In this document: piece by piece, positions 1 to 5,268 of the stretch | Numbering within the stretch: the stretch's first letter is position 1 | How the letters are laid out: each line of letters begins with the position of its first letter | NCBI GenBank assembly: GCA_020201415.1 | Contig: JAIVGW010000271.1 | Coordinates: 1 to 5,268, forward strand | Source of the DNA: Lentisphaerota bacterium | Lineage (GTDB): Bacteria > Verrucomicrobiota > Kiritimatiellia > JAAZAB01 | Length of the DNA stretch: 5,268 bases | Direction: 5' to 3' | Translations under genes and position numbers: made by a program | The notes under the pieces: generated by a model | Told to the model about the DNA's origin: nothing | The model's input: the letters and a program-made list of their open reading frames with translations, nothing else | Databases searched by the model: none

Positions 1-59
1 CCCTTTTCAACATCGTCAACATCATCATGCTGCTCGCCATGCCCGGCCGGCCGGGGTAA
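1..59 (+). CDS. C-terminal tail of an unidentified hydrophobic protein (partial)
   Basis: The frame beginning at base 3 is open from the window edge and reads LFNIVNIIMLLAMPGRPG before a TAA at 57-59. The run of Ile, Leu, Val, Met and Ala followed by a short polar Gly/Pro/Arg tail looks like the end of a last membrane segment, so a transporter or other inner-membrane protein is possible. Only 18 residues are visible, too few to name a family. The stop lies 20 bp before the mtnA start on the same strand, so this gene may be the upstream member of the same transcription unit. The other two plus frames also stay open for a short distance here, so the call rests on composition and spacing only. 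Confidence 0.45.
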   Translation, partial: LFNIVNIIMLLAMPGRPG

Positions 60-79
60 AGAGTTACACGTAAAATATC

Positions 80-1165
80 ATGCATAACAACGCCCCCCCC
101 GTCCCTACCATCAGTTGGCAGCCCGATCGGCCTTCGGCGCTTTGCCCCGGCGTGGCCCGGATCATCGACCAGACCTGTCTGCCCAATGCTGAAGTTTTCC
201 TGGAACTGCGCGATTCGCAAACCGTCTGGCAGGCCATCCGCCAACTCCAGGTGCGCGGCGCCCCCGCCATCGGCATTGCCGCCGCCATGGGTCTGGTGCT
301 GGCCGTCCAGAATCTGGACCAAAACAGCCCTGCCCTTCTGCAGGCCCTGCATAAGGCCGCGGACTATCTGGCCACGGCTCGTCCCACGGCCGTAAATCTT
401 TTCTGGGCGCTGGCCCGCATGCGCGCGACCGCGCAGAACGCCGTTTCCCTGTCGCCCCCCGAATTCAAGGAACGGCTGGCGCAGGAAGCGCTGGCCATAT
501 TCAACGAAGATCTGGAAATGTGCCGGGCCATAGGCCGGCACGGCGCTGTTCTGCTGCGGGACGGTTGTTCCGTCTTAACCCACTGTAATGCCGGCGGCCT
601 GGCGACCGCCGGGTACGGCACGGCGCTGGCGCCGATTTACCGCGCCACGGAAGAAGGCCGCTCCGTCAGCGTATATGCCGACGAAACCCGCCCGCTTTTG
701 CAGGGCGCGCGCCTGACGGCATGGGAATTGCAACGCTCCGGCATCGACGTGACGCTGATCTGCGACAACATGGCCGCCCAGGTGATGCGCGAAAAGCGCG
801 TGGATCTGGTCATGGTCGGCGCCGATCGTATAGCCGCCAACGGCGACGCCGCCAATAAAATCGGCACCTATGGACTGGCCCTGCTGGCCCACGCGCACCG
901 GCTGCCCTTCTACGTGTTGGCGCCGACCTCAACCTTTGACCTGCATTCCGCCGATGGCGCGGCCATCCCCATTGAAGAACGTGCCGCCGCGGAAATCACC
1001 GAGGGCTTCGGGCGGCGCACCGCGCCGGCCGGCGTCAAAGTGTATGCCCCGGCTTTTGATGTGACACCGGCTGCTTTGATCGAGGGCATTATCTGCGAAC
1101 ACGGCATCATCCGCAAGGCTCCGGGCGCGACCGGCTTCGACCTGCAAATGCGCCATGAAACATGA
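80..1165 (+). CDS. mtnA: S-methyl-5-thioribose-1-phosphate isomerase (MtnA)
   Basis: This cytoplasmic enzyme converts the aldose 5-methylthioribose-1-phosphate to 5-methylthioribulose-1-phosphate in the methionine salvage pathway, recycling the methylthioadenosine left by polyamine and other AdoMet-using reactions. The 361 residues match the usual bacterial MtnA length. Visible family motifs in order are RGAPAIG (59-65), RPTAVNL (101-107), THCNAGGLAT (167-176), YADETRPLLQG (199-209), GADRIAANGD (247-256) with NKIGTY just after, and FDVTP (326-330) near the C-terminus. The expected catalytic pair, by homology to characterised MtnA, is Cys169 and Asp249; both are present. ATG at 80 is the first start after an in-frame stop at 71-73, and the next Met (residue 70) would remove RGAPAIG, so the start is well fixed. 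No good Shine-Dalgarno is seen; AAAGAG at 58-63 is weak and too far away. Related eIF2B-like sugar-phosphate isomerases are less likely given the complete MtnA motif set. No other salvage gene is in view. Confidence 0.96.
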   Translation: MHNNAPPVPTISWQPDRPSALCPGVARIIDQTCLPNAEVFLELRDSQTVWQAIRQLQVRGAPAIGIAAAMGLVLAVQNLDQNSPALLQALHKAADYLATARPTAVNLFWALARMRATAQNAVSLSPPEFKERLAQEALAIFNEDLEMCRAIGRHGAVLLRDGCSVLTHCNAGGLATAGYGTALAPIYRATEEGRSVSVYADETRPLLQGARLTAWELQRSGIDVTLICDNMAAQVMREKRVDLVMVGADRIAANGDAANKIGTYGLALLAHAHRLPFYVLAPTSTFDLHSADGAAIPIEERAAAEITEGFGRRTAPAGVKVYAPAFDVTPAALIEGIICEHGIIRKAPGATGFDLQMRHET

Positions 1166-2126
1166 CAACAAAATCCTGCCGCCCAGCGCCCTGGCCGGCG
1201 AGCTCGGCGAACTGGCCCTGATTGGTCTGCTCTGCCGCGACCTGCCCACGGCGCCGGACGTGATCGTCGGGCCCGGCGATGACTGCGCCGTGGTGCGCCC
1301 GGCGGAAAACACCGGTTGCGACTGGCTGCTGAAATCCGATCCGGTGATCGAAAACGTGCATTTTATGCGGGAGGATGATGCGGTGGCCGTCGGCCACAAG
1401 GCCCTGGGCCGGGTACTCAGCGACATCGCCGCCATGGGCGGCAGGCCCCGCTGGATCAATGTCAACCTGACGGCGCCGGCCGATGTTCCTGTCCGACGGT
1501 TGACCGGATTTTATCAAGGCATTAATGACCTGGCCCGGCGCTGTTGTTGCGCCGTCGCCGGCGGCGATCTGTCTGTCGCGCCCCACACCGCGCTGCACGT
1601 TTTCGGTGTCGGCAGTGTGCCGCGCGGCCGGGCGATACTGCGTTCGGGCGCACGGCCCGGCGACGTGATCCACGTGACCGGCGCGCTGGGCGGCAGCCGC
1701 TCCGGACGCCACCTGTTTTTCGAACCACGCCTGTGCGCAGGCCAATGGCTGTGCTCAGGCCACTGGGCCACGGCCATGATCGATATCAGCGACGGCCTGG
1801 CGGCGGACCTCCGGCGGTTGGCCGCGGCCTCGGACACGGGCGCGCAACTCGATCCGGGCGCCATTCCCTGCTCCAACGCCGCCCGGCAGGCCGGCGACGG
1901 ACGCTCCGCCCTGGAGCACGCCCTGGGCGATGGCGAAGATTTCGAGCTGCTGTTCACCGTCGCCCCGGAGAAGGCCGCCGCCATGGCCCGGGCCTGGCCG
2001 TCGGCCTGGGACGTGCCCTGTACCCCTATCGGCGTAATCACGCCGGCATCACAAGGCTTGACCATGCGGCGCCTTGACGGCGGCAGCGACCCGCTGGCGG
2101 CCGGCGGATATGAACATTTTCGTTAA
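1155..2126 (+). CDS. thiL: Thiamine-monophosphate kinase (ThiL)
   Basis: ThiL phosphorylates thiamine monophosphate with ATP to give thiamine diphosphate, the active cofactor, in the cytoplasm. The 323 residues are close to the length of E. coli ThiL. Features visible in order are a GELGELALI start (15-23), the acidic metal-binding GPGDDCAVV (39-47), SDPVIENVHF (61-70), the LSDIAAMG helix (88-95), AGGD (135-138), RSGARPGD (163-170), TGALGGS (175-181), MIDISDGL (208-215), GDGEDFEL (258-265) and a closing GGYEHF (317-322). These define the PurM/AIR-synthetase-like ATP-binding fold of ThiL. At 61-63, SDP replaces the more usual TDT/TDL type sequence after the first metal site; the acidic residue is kept, so activity is still expected. 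The linker around GRHLFFEPR is short, as I recall from Planctomycete and Verrucomicrobial homologues. The ATG lies inside the last codons of mtnA (11-bp overlap, 1155-1165) with no clear Shine-Dalgarno, which suggests translational coupling to mtnA. Confidence 0.95.
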   Translation: MKHDNKILPPSALAGELGELALIGLLCRDLPTAPDVIVGPGDDCAVVRPAENTGCDWLLKSDPVIENVHFMREDDAVAVGHKALGRVLSDIAAMGGRPRWINVNLTAPADVPVRRLTGFYQGINDLARRCCCAVAGGDLSVAPHTALHVFGVGSVPRGRAILRSGARPGDVIHVTGALGGSRSGRHLFFEPRLCAGQWLCSGHWATAMIDISDGLAADLRRLAAASDTGAQLDPGAIPCSNAARQAGDGRSALEHALGDGEDFELLFTVAPEKAAAMARAWPSAWDVPCTPIGVITPASQGLTMRRLDGGSDPLAAGGYEHFR

Positions 2127-2150
2127 GCGACCCCCGGACATTAATCAGGC

Positions 2151-2156
2151 AGGGAG
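2151..2156 (+). promoter_or_regulatory. Ribosome binding site of tsaE
   Basis: AGGGAG lies 11 nt before the ATG at 2168, slightly further than the ideal distance but purine-rich and the best anti-16S match in the 41-bp thiL-tsaE gap. A shorter AGGA at 2160-2163 is an alternative closer match. It supports ATG 2168 as the start. mtnA and thiL have no comparable site. Confidence 0.5.
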
Positions 2157-2167
2157 ACCAGGACATA

Positions 2168-2590
2168 ATGGAATTCACAACCAATAGCAGCGCGGAAACC
2201 AAACGCCGGGCGGCAGCCCTGGCGCCGCGCCTGCCCGCCGGAACGGTGATCGCGCTTTACGGTGAAATCGGCGCGGGCAAAACCTGTTTCGTCCAGGGCC
2301 TGGCGCGGGGCTTGGGCATCAAGGGCCCCGTCGCCAGCCCGACCTTCATTATCATCAACGAACATGCCGGAAAAACGCCGCTCTATCACGTTGATCTCTA
2401 CCGGCTGCCCACCGTGGAAGACGCCCTGCAGATCGGGCTGGAGGAGTATTTCAGCCGTGACGGCATCACTGTCATCGAATGGGCTGAACGCGCGGAAGAA
2501 CTGCTGCCGCCCGGAACCATCCGCGTGCATCTAACAGCACAGGGACAAAATTGCCGGCACATCGCCATCCAGGGACTTGCGGACGATTGA
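2168..2590 (+). CDS. tsaE: tRNA threonylcarbamoyladenosine biosynthesis ATPase TsaE
   Basis: TsaE (YjeE family) is a small cytoplasmic P-loop ATPase that works with TsaB and TsaD to place threonylcarbamoyl on A37 of ANN-decoding tRNAs (t6A). The 140 residues are typical of the family. Visible motifs are the Walker A loop GEIGAGKT (32-39), VASPTF (55-60) as the switch-like segment, HVDLYRL (74-80), GLEEYF (90-95) and IEWAER (103-108), with conserved Asp76 and Glu104 at positions that matter in E. coli TsaE. No key residue is missing. The gene follows thiL by 41 bp on the same strand and is the last gene of the run, with convergent non-coding DNA after it. The partners tsaB and tsaD are not in the window. 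The nearest alternative, a generic P-loop kinase, is unlikely given the HxDLYRL and EW motifs. Confidence 0.96.
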   Translation: MEFTTNSSAETKRRAAALAPRLPAGTVIALYGEIGAGKTCFVQGLARGLGIKGPVASPTFIIINEHAGKTPLYHVDLYRLPTVEDALQIGLEEYFSRDGITVIEWAERAEELLPPGTIRVHLTAQGQNCRHIAIQGLADD

Positions 2591-2599
2591 CGTTAATGC

Positions 2600-2680
2600 T
2601 TTACTGCCGGATATGAGTTCACACTGTAAAGGCAGCGGACGGCAACAGTAAACCTAGAAGAAGCAGTCGGTTGCCGCTGC
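2600..2680. other. Two overlapping, mutually exclusive small stem-loops after tsaE
   Basis: TTTACTG (2600-2606) is complementary to CAGTAAA (2646-2652), and CCG (2607-2609) can continue the stem with CGG (2640-2642) across a 3-nt bulge. Separately, 2632-2646 can pair with 2670-2680 (GCAGCGG...CAAC against GTTGCCGCTGC) with a 4-nt bulge. The two stems share bases and cannot form together. No T-run follows either. They could be part of a Rho-independent-like 3' end or chance complementarity; the evidence is weak. Confidence 0.25.
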
Positions 2681-2684
2681 AGGG

Positions 2685-2770
2685 AGATTAGGGCGAAGGA
2701 TTAGGGCGAAGGATTAAGGAAACAACGAGATCCACCCTATTCTTTCGCCCTATTCTTTCGCCTTAATCTT
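2685..2770. repeat. Compound inverted repeat built from 13-bp tandem units
   Basis: The left arm (2685-2719) contains GATTAGGGCGAAG twice in tandem and then a partial, altered third copy. The right arm (2736-2770) contains CCTATTCTTTCGC twice and then a partial third copy, again with a 13-bp period. Aligned as a hairpin, the 35-nt arms give 29 Watson-Crick pairs, three G-U wobbles, two U-U mismatches and one A-C mismatch, around a 15-nt loop (2720-2734). All three wobbles have G on the left arm and T on the right. The element starts about 95 bp after the tsaE stop. There is no ORF inside it, no T-run after it and no obvious target-site duplication. It may act as a transcript 3'-end stabiliser or bidirectional terminator, or be a copy of a dispersed genomic repeat; the window shows only one copy. 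Confidence 0.85.
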
Positions 2771-2828
2771 GCATCCAGACGTTACGAGCATCGCAATACG
2801 CATCTGTTGTTCAATATGTTACGGGCTA

Positions 2829-2863
2829 TGTCCTCAACTGGGGGGCAGTTGAACTGCCGGACA
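2829..2863. repeat. Nested palindrome cluster
   Basis: GGCAGTT (2844-2850) and AACTGCC (2852-2858) form a perfect inverted repeat around a single G. Outside it, TGTCC (2829-2833) is complementary to GGACA (2859-2863). A competing hairpin is CAACTG (2835-2840) with CAGTTG (2846-2851) around five Gs, so at least two alternative folds are possible. The symmetric core would suit a dimeric DNA-binding protein, or it may be a 3'-end hairpin. No regulator is encoded nearby in the window, so the role is unassigned. Confidence 0.55.
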
Positions 2864-2864
2864 C

Positions 2865-2892
2865 AGGATAAATTCCGGTATATTTCCGTCAA
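2865..2892 (-). promoter_or_regulatory. Possible sigma-70-type promoter reading leftward
   Basis: On the minus strand TTGACG (plus 2887-2892) is followed after a 16-nt spacer by TATCCT (plus 2865-2870). That is five of six matches to the -35 consensus and four of six to the -10. The predicted transcript start, near 2858, would fall on the palindrome at 2844-2858, and the RNA would run through the compound inverted repeat towards the end of tsaE in antisense. In A/T-richer DNA such matches occur by chance, so this is only a candidate. Confidence 0.2.
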
Positions 2893-2931
2893 CCAAGGTC
2901 ATCATATCAAAATATTTGTCTTACGCCCTTA

Positions 2932-2951
2932 GCGGGACTGCGTCGGTCCGC
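2932..2951. terminator. Weak hairpin past the stop of the minus-strand gene
   Basis: GCGGGAC (2932-2938) is complementary to GTCCGC (2946-2951) apart from one bulged G, with a 7-nt loop. It lies about 30 bp after the TGA of the minus-strand gene, where a terminator is expected, but no T-run follows on that strand. It could mark the 3' end of that transcript; it is not a standard intrinsic terminator. Confidence 0.25.
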
Positions 2952-2982
2952 CCATCCATTCACGCCACCCACAACCAATGCA

Positions 2983-5268
2983 TCATTCGGACTTCACATA
3001 GAACAGCGCGAACGTCGTCACATCATGGAAACCCCGGCGCCCCTTGCCGGTCGATGACAACACGGCAGCTTCATGCGAGTCATCGCGCGGCCTTACCCGG
3101 CAGGCATTGATATGCCAGGGTCGTTCCCGGGTCGGCTTGCCGCCGGCGACGCCGTCCAGCGGCGTCAGCTCCGCCTGCTCGTCGCTGGTGATCGGAATCC
3201 GCAGTTCCACACTCCAGAAGCCGTCGCCGATGTGCGCCGCGGCCCGGGCGCCGGAGGACCAGCGCAGTTCCTTGTTCCCGTCATTACGATCGAGATCGGC
3301 CATCACCCCCGCGGGATTGACCGTAATCTGGTAGTAGACATGCGCGTAGGTCTCCAGCAGAACCTCGACATAGTCGCCGTTCCATATGGCCGGATCGTCT
3401 TCTTTGCGCGTACCGATGGCCAGACTGTCCGGGTTGTCTTCCTCACAGCGAAAACCTAAGTAAAGCGCTTCCGCCTGGTCGTCCCAGAACAACTTCGCGG
3501 TCACGGCATGCGCGGGCGGTTCTTCAGTCACAATCTCCCGCATCGCCAGCGCGGGGCATGCGGACCAGACATCCTCATCCAGTTTACCGTCCAGTTCCAG
3601 TTCCACGCCGGCGAAAACGGTCGCCTCGACAGGCGGCAGGTTCTGACGGCCACGGGCCAGCTTGGCCTTGACCTCCTTCAGCGGCTCGATGAATTGCGCC
3701 ACCAGATCAATCCGTTCCGCGTATACCGATCCGGCATCCGCCGCAAGCTGCGCCTGTGCGATAAGAGCGAATGCGGCATCAATCTTTTCCGCATCCCGTG
3801 ACATGTCGGACCAGTTATTCTCGGAGTATTCAATGAACCGCTTCATCTCCGCAGCCGCCGGCCCGTAAAAGAGCCGGTAATACTCGTCCAGCAGTTCATC
3901 GACATCCAGACCGGCATCCCACCACAGGCGCGACATCGCATACAGGTTGAGATGCATTGCCGCCATCCGGCCGACGCCCTCCTGACGGTCGCGGGTGACC
4001 TCCATCACTTCGCCCAGCGCAACATCTTTCAACGACTTGATATTCCAGGCGATGCCGTGCGGGAAAAATGCCGGATAGGGATGCTCCGGACGAACCGGAC
4101 CGGTGGCGATGATGCTGCGTTCGCCGGCCGGCAGTTTTTCGAGCCAGCTATCGAGGAATTCCGTTCGGTCAGCGCGCGCCGCGGGATCGTTAAAGGTGTT
4201 GCGATGCTGGTTCAGCCGAACGACTACGTTCGGACTGAATTCCGCAATCTTTTCGGGGGGGAGACGATACGAGCCGTAGGAGGCGCAGGTCACCTTATGA
4301 TCCGGGTGGGTCTTGTAGAGTTCCACGGCCACGCGGTTGACGAAGTCCCAGACGTAGTCCGACAACAGTCCGCGCCAGCCACGCTGCGGTGTATCCTTGC
4401 CTGCGCACAGCGGGCATTGGCAGAGACTCGTCAAGGCATCCGCGGGCATGACCGAAACCATGGGGCTGCCCATGATGTCGAACATATCCCGACAGTAGCG
4501 TAACGTGGCGTCAAACAGGCCCGGGGAGGAGAGACAGGGTTTGCCGCCGCGCCGGAACCCCGTGCAGCGCTCGCCGCCATACAACGCGTAATACTCGGGG
4601 TGCGCGGCTTTGAAGCTATCATCAGAGGTCACGTTGTCCAACCCGTGCGCCCCGAAGCTCCACCCCATGATGTCCGGGGCCTGATTCCAGCCCATGCGCC
4701 AGTGCCAGAGCGCCTCCTTGCGGGTCGTCCAGCGGCCGCCGAAGATACGCTGGTACTGGTGCGGCCAGCGTACCGGAAAATCGGGACTTACGGTCTCATC
4801 CACCTCGGGAAGCTCGATCGTGTCGCGCCGCGGAACCACCTCGCCCAGCTCGTGCGGCATATACCAACGCACACCCAACCCGCGCAGGAAATGGATGACC
4901 GCGTTATACGAACCACGCTCGTCTTTCTCCCATATCCCCAGTTCCTCGTTGTAGCCCTTGTAGAGGCTGCCGTACGGCAGGCCCCACGGTTCACCGGTTG
5001 CCGCCTGCCATGCCTGCTGAGCCCGGTCAAGATCGTTCCTGTCCCGGGCCGAAAACGGCGGGGGCTGATACGGCCGGTCGCGGCCGATCAAGACAAGGTG
5101 CTGCGGACCGCTGACCCGGCGGAAGGCGCCGTGGCGCAGGTCGCCGCCGTGAATTCCCAACGCATCGGTATAGCGGCTTTGTCCGACATATATCCGAACA
5201 TCCGCTTCGCCGTGCTCGGTCCGGATGGGCAGCGTCGCGCCGGTCATCTTCGCGATGTACACCTGAAG
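2983..5268 (-). CDS. DUF4838 protein with alpha-glucuronidase-like N-terminal region and C-terminal CBM9-like domain (5'-partial)
   Basis: A probable carbohydrate-active protein; substrate and reaction unknown. Counting from the GTG at 5260-5262, 759 residues precede the TGA. That GTG is unlikely to be the true start: the frame stays open to the window edge and reads LQVYIAKMTGATLPI, which resembles the interior 'LQ.YL.K.TGA.LPI' segment typical of alpha-glucuronidase-like N-terminal domains. The true start and any signal peptide lie beyond 5268. Residues about 1-155 form the N-terminal part, including GLGVRWYMPHELGEVVP (128-144). The DUF4838-like core spans about 160-480, with DALTSLCQCPLC (275-286, a CxCxxC motif) and several Trp-rich stretches. 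Residues about 545-757 look like a family-9 carbohydrate-binding domain: LDGKLDEDVW (557-566), NGDYVEVLLE (628-637), VNPAGVMADLD (648-658), FWSVELRIPI (682-691) and WHINACRVRP (716-725). Homologues are usually exported and abundant in polysaccharide degraders. The gene converges on tsaE and is probably unrelated to it. No frameshift was seen. Confidence 0.88.
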   Translation of the reverse strand, partial: LQVYIAKMTGATLPIRTEHGEADVRIYVGQSRYTDALGIHGGDLRHGAFRRVSGPQHLVLIGRDRPYQPPPFSARDRNDLDRAQQAWQAATGEPWGLPYGSLYKGYNEELGIWEKDERGSYNAVIHFLRGLGVRWYMPHELGEVVPRRDTIELPEVDETVSPDFPVRWPHQYQRIFGGRWTTRKEALWHWRMGWNQAPDIMGWSFGAHGLDNVTSDDSFKAAHPEYYALYGGERCTGFRRGGKPCLSSPGLFDATLRYCRDMFDIMGSPMVSVMPADALTSLCQCPLCAGKDTPQRGWRGLLSDYVWDFVNRVAVELYKTHPDHKVTCASYGSYRLPPEKIAEFSPNVVVRLNQHRNTFNDPAARADRTEFLDSWLEKLPAGERSIIATGPVRPEHPYPAFFPHGIAWNIKSLKDVALGEVMEVTRDRQEGVGRMAAMHLNLYAMSRLWWDAGLDVDELLDEYYRLFYGPAAAEMKRFIEYSENNWSDMSRDAEKIDAAFALIAQAQLAADAGSVYAERIDLVAQFIEPLKEVKAKLARGRQNLPPVEATVFAGVELELDGKLDEDVWSACPALAMREIVTEEPPAHAVTAKLFWDDQAEALYLGFRCEEDNPDSLAIGTRKEDDPAIWNGDYVEVLLETYAHVYYQITVNPAGVMADLDRNDGNKELRWSSGARAAAHIGDGFWSVELRIPITSDEQAELTPLDGVAGGKPTRERPWHINACRVRPRDDSHEAAVLSSTGKGRRGFHDVTTFALFYVKSE

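Larger units (their letters stand above)
2591..2982. other. Non-coding convergent intergenic region
   Basis: About 390 bp between the end of tsaE (plus) and the end of the DUF4838 gene (minus). It is visibly richer in A and T than the genes. No reading frame here has coding-like character; the plus frame starting at 2916 has an unremarkable composition and runs over the 3' end of the minus-strand gene, so it is taken as a shadow. The region should hold the 3' ends of both transcripts, but no hairpin followed by a T-run was seen on either strand. What it holds is a set of inverted repeats, listed separately, and a loose direct repeat GTTACGAGC (2781-2789) / GTTACGGGC (2818-2826), whose meaning is unknown. 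Confidence 0.8.

Noticed and set aside
575..898. Long minus-strand reading frame opposite mtnA, with others opposite thiL (for example 1107-1745 and 1514-2065)
   Set aside because: These lie wholly opposite strongly recognisable genes. They have Arg/Ala/Gly/Pro-rich compositions typical of antisense frames in GC-rich DNA and show no family motif.
2688..2708. TTAGGG motifs resembling telomere repeats
   Set aside because: TTAGGG occurs only as part of the 13-bp unit, twice, in an internal hairpin of bacterial DNA. There is no array and no replicon end in view.
2685..2770. Integron attC site, CRISPR fragment or transposon end
   Set aside because: No attC core-site pair, no regularly spaced unique spacers, no transposase and no clear target duplication are visible. 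The tandem units are directly adjacent.
2736..2790. Standard Rho-independent terminator for the mtnA-thiL-tsaE run
   Set aside because: The right arm is followed by GCATCCAGAC, not a T-run, and the stem is not GC-rich near its base, so the classical terminator call is not supported although 3'-end function remains possible.
2916..3110. Possible small plus-strand gene beginning in the intergenic region
   Set aside because: It has a low-complexity Ser/Thr/His/Arg composition, no Shine-Dalgarno, and runs over the 3' end of the minus-strand gene.
3952..4503. Plus-strand 183-residue reading frame opposite the DUF4838 gene
   Set aside because: The minus strand carries clear domain motifs through the whole stretch. 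The plus frame shows no recognisable motif or ribosome binding site, so it is a shadow.

Overview
The window is GC-rich bacterial DNA with tightly packed genes. It holds three complete plus-strand genes, a short tail of a fourth gene at the left edge, and one large minus-strand gene that runs off the right edge. No rRNA, tRNA, CRISPR array, insertion sequence or phage gene was found. The phylum cannot be proven from this sequence. The large DUF4838/CBM9-type protein and a ThiL with a short linker of the form 'GGS..GRHL.FEPR' both fit the Planctomycetes-Verrucomicrobia-Lentisphaerae-Kiritimatiellae group best, so that is an inference.

Left half (1-2590), plus strand. The last 18 codons of a hydrophobic protein end at 59. 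They are followed by mtnA (methylthioribose-1-phosphate isomerase, methionine salvage), thiL (thiamine-monophosphate kinase, last step to thiamine diphosphate) and tsaE (ATPase for the t6A tRNA modification). mtnA and thiL overlap by 11 bp, and tsaE follows 41 bp after thiL with its own ribosome binding site. The three look like one housekeeping transcription unit. They are joined by co-expression rather than by a shared pathway: each does a separate core job (sulfur recycling, cofactor synthesis, tRNA modification).

Middle (2591-2982). This is a non-coding gap of about 390 bp between convergent genes, and it is visibly less GC-rich than the genes. Its most striking element is an imperfect 35-bp inverted repeat (2685-2770). 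Each arm is built from a 13-bp unit repeated twice plus a partial copy, with a 15-nt loop between the arms. A second palindromic cluster lies at 2829-2863, beside a possible minus-strand promoter. This gap is the least explained part of the window.

Right half (2983-5268), minus strand. One long reading frame encodes a probable carbohydrate-active protein. It has an alpha-glucuronidase-like N-terminal region, a DUF4838 core with a CxCxxC motif, and a C-terminal family-9 carbohydrate-binding-like domain. The frame is open to the window edge, so the true start and any signal peptide lie outside. The gene suggests a polysaccharide-degrading lifestyle and is functionally separate from the housekeeping genes it faces.

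I did not find a clear new multi-gene system. The best candidates for a second look are the compound inverted repeat and the uncharacterised DUF4838 protein.
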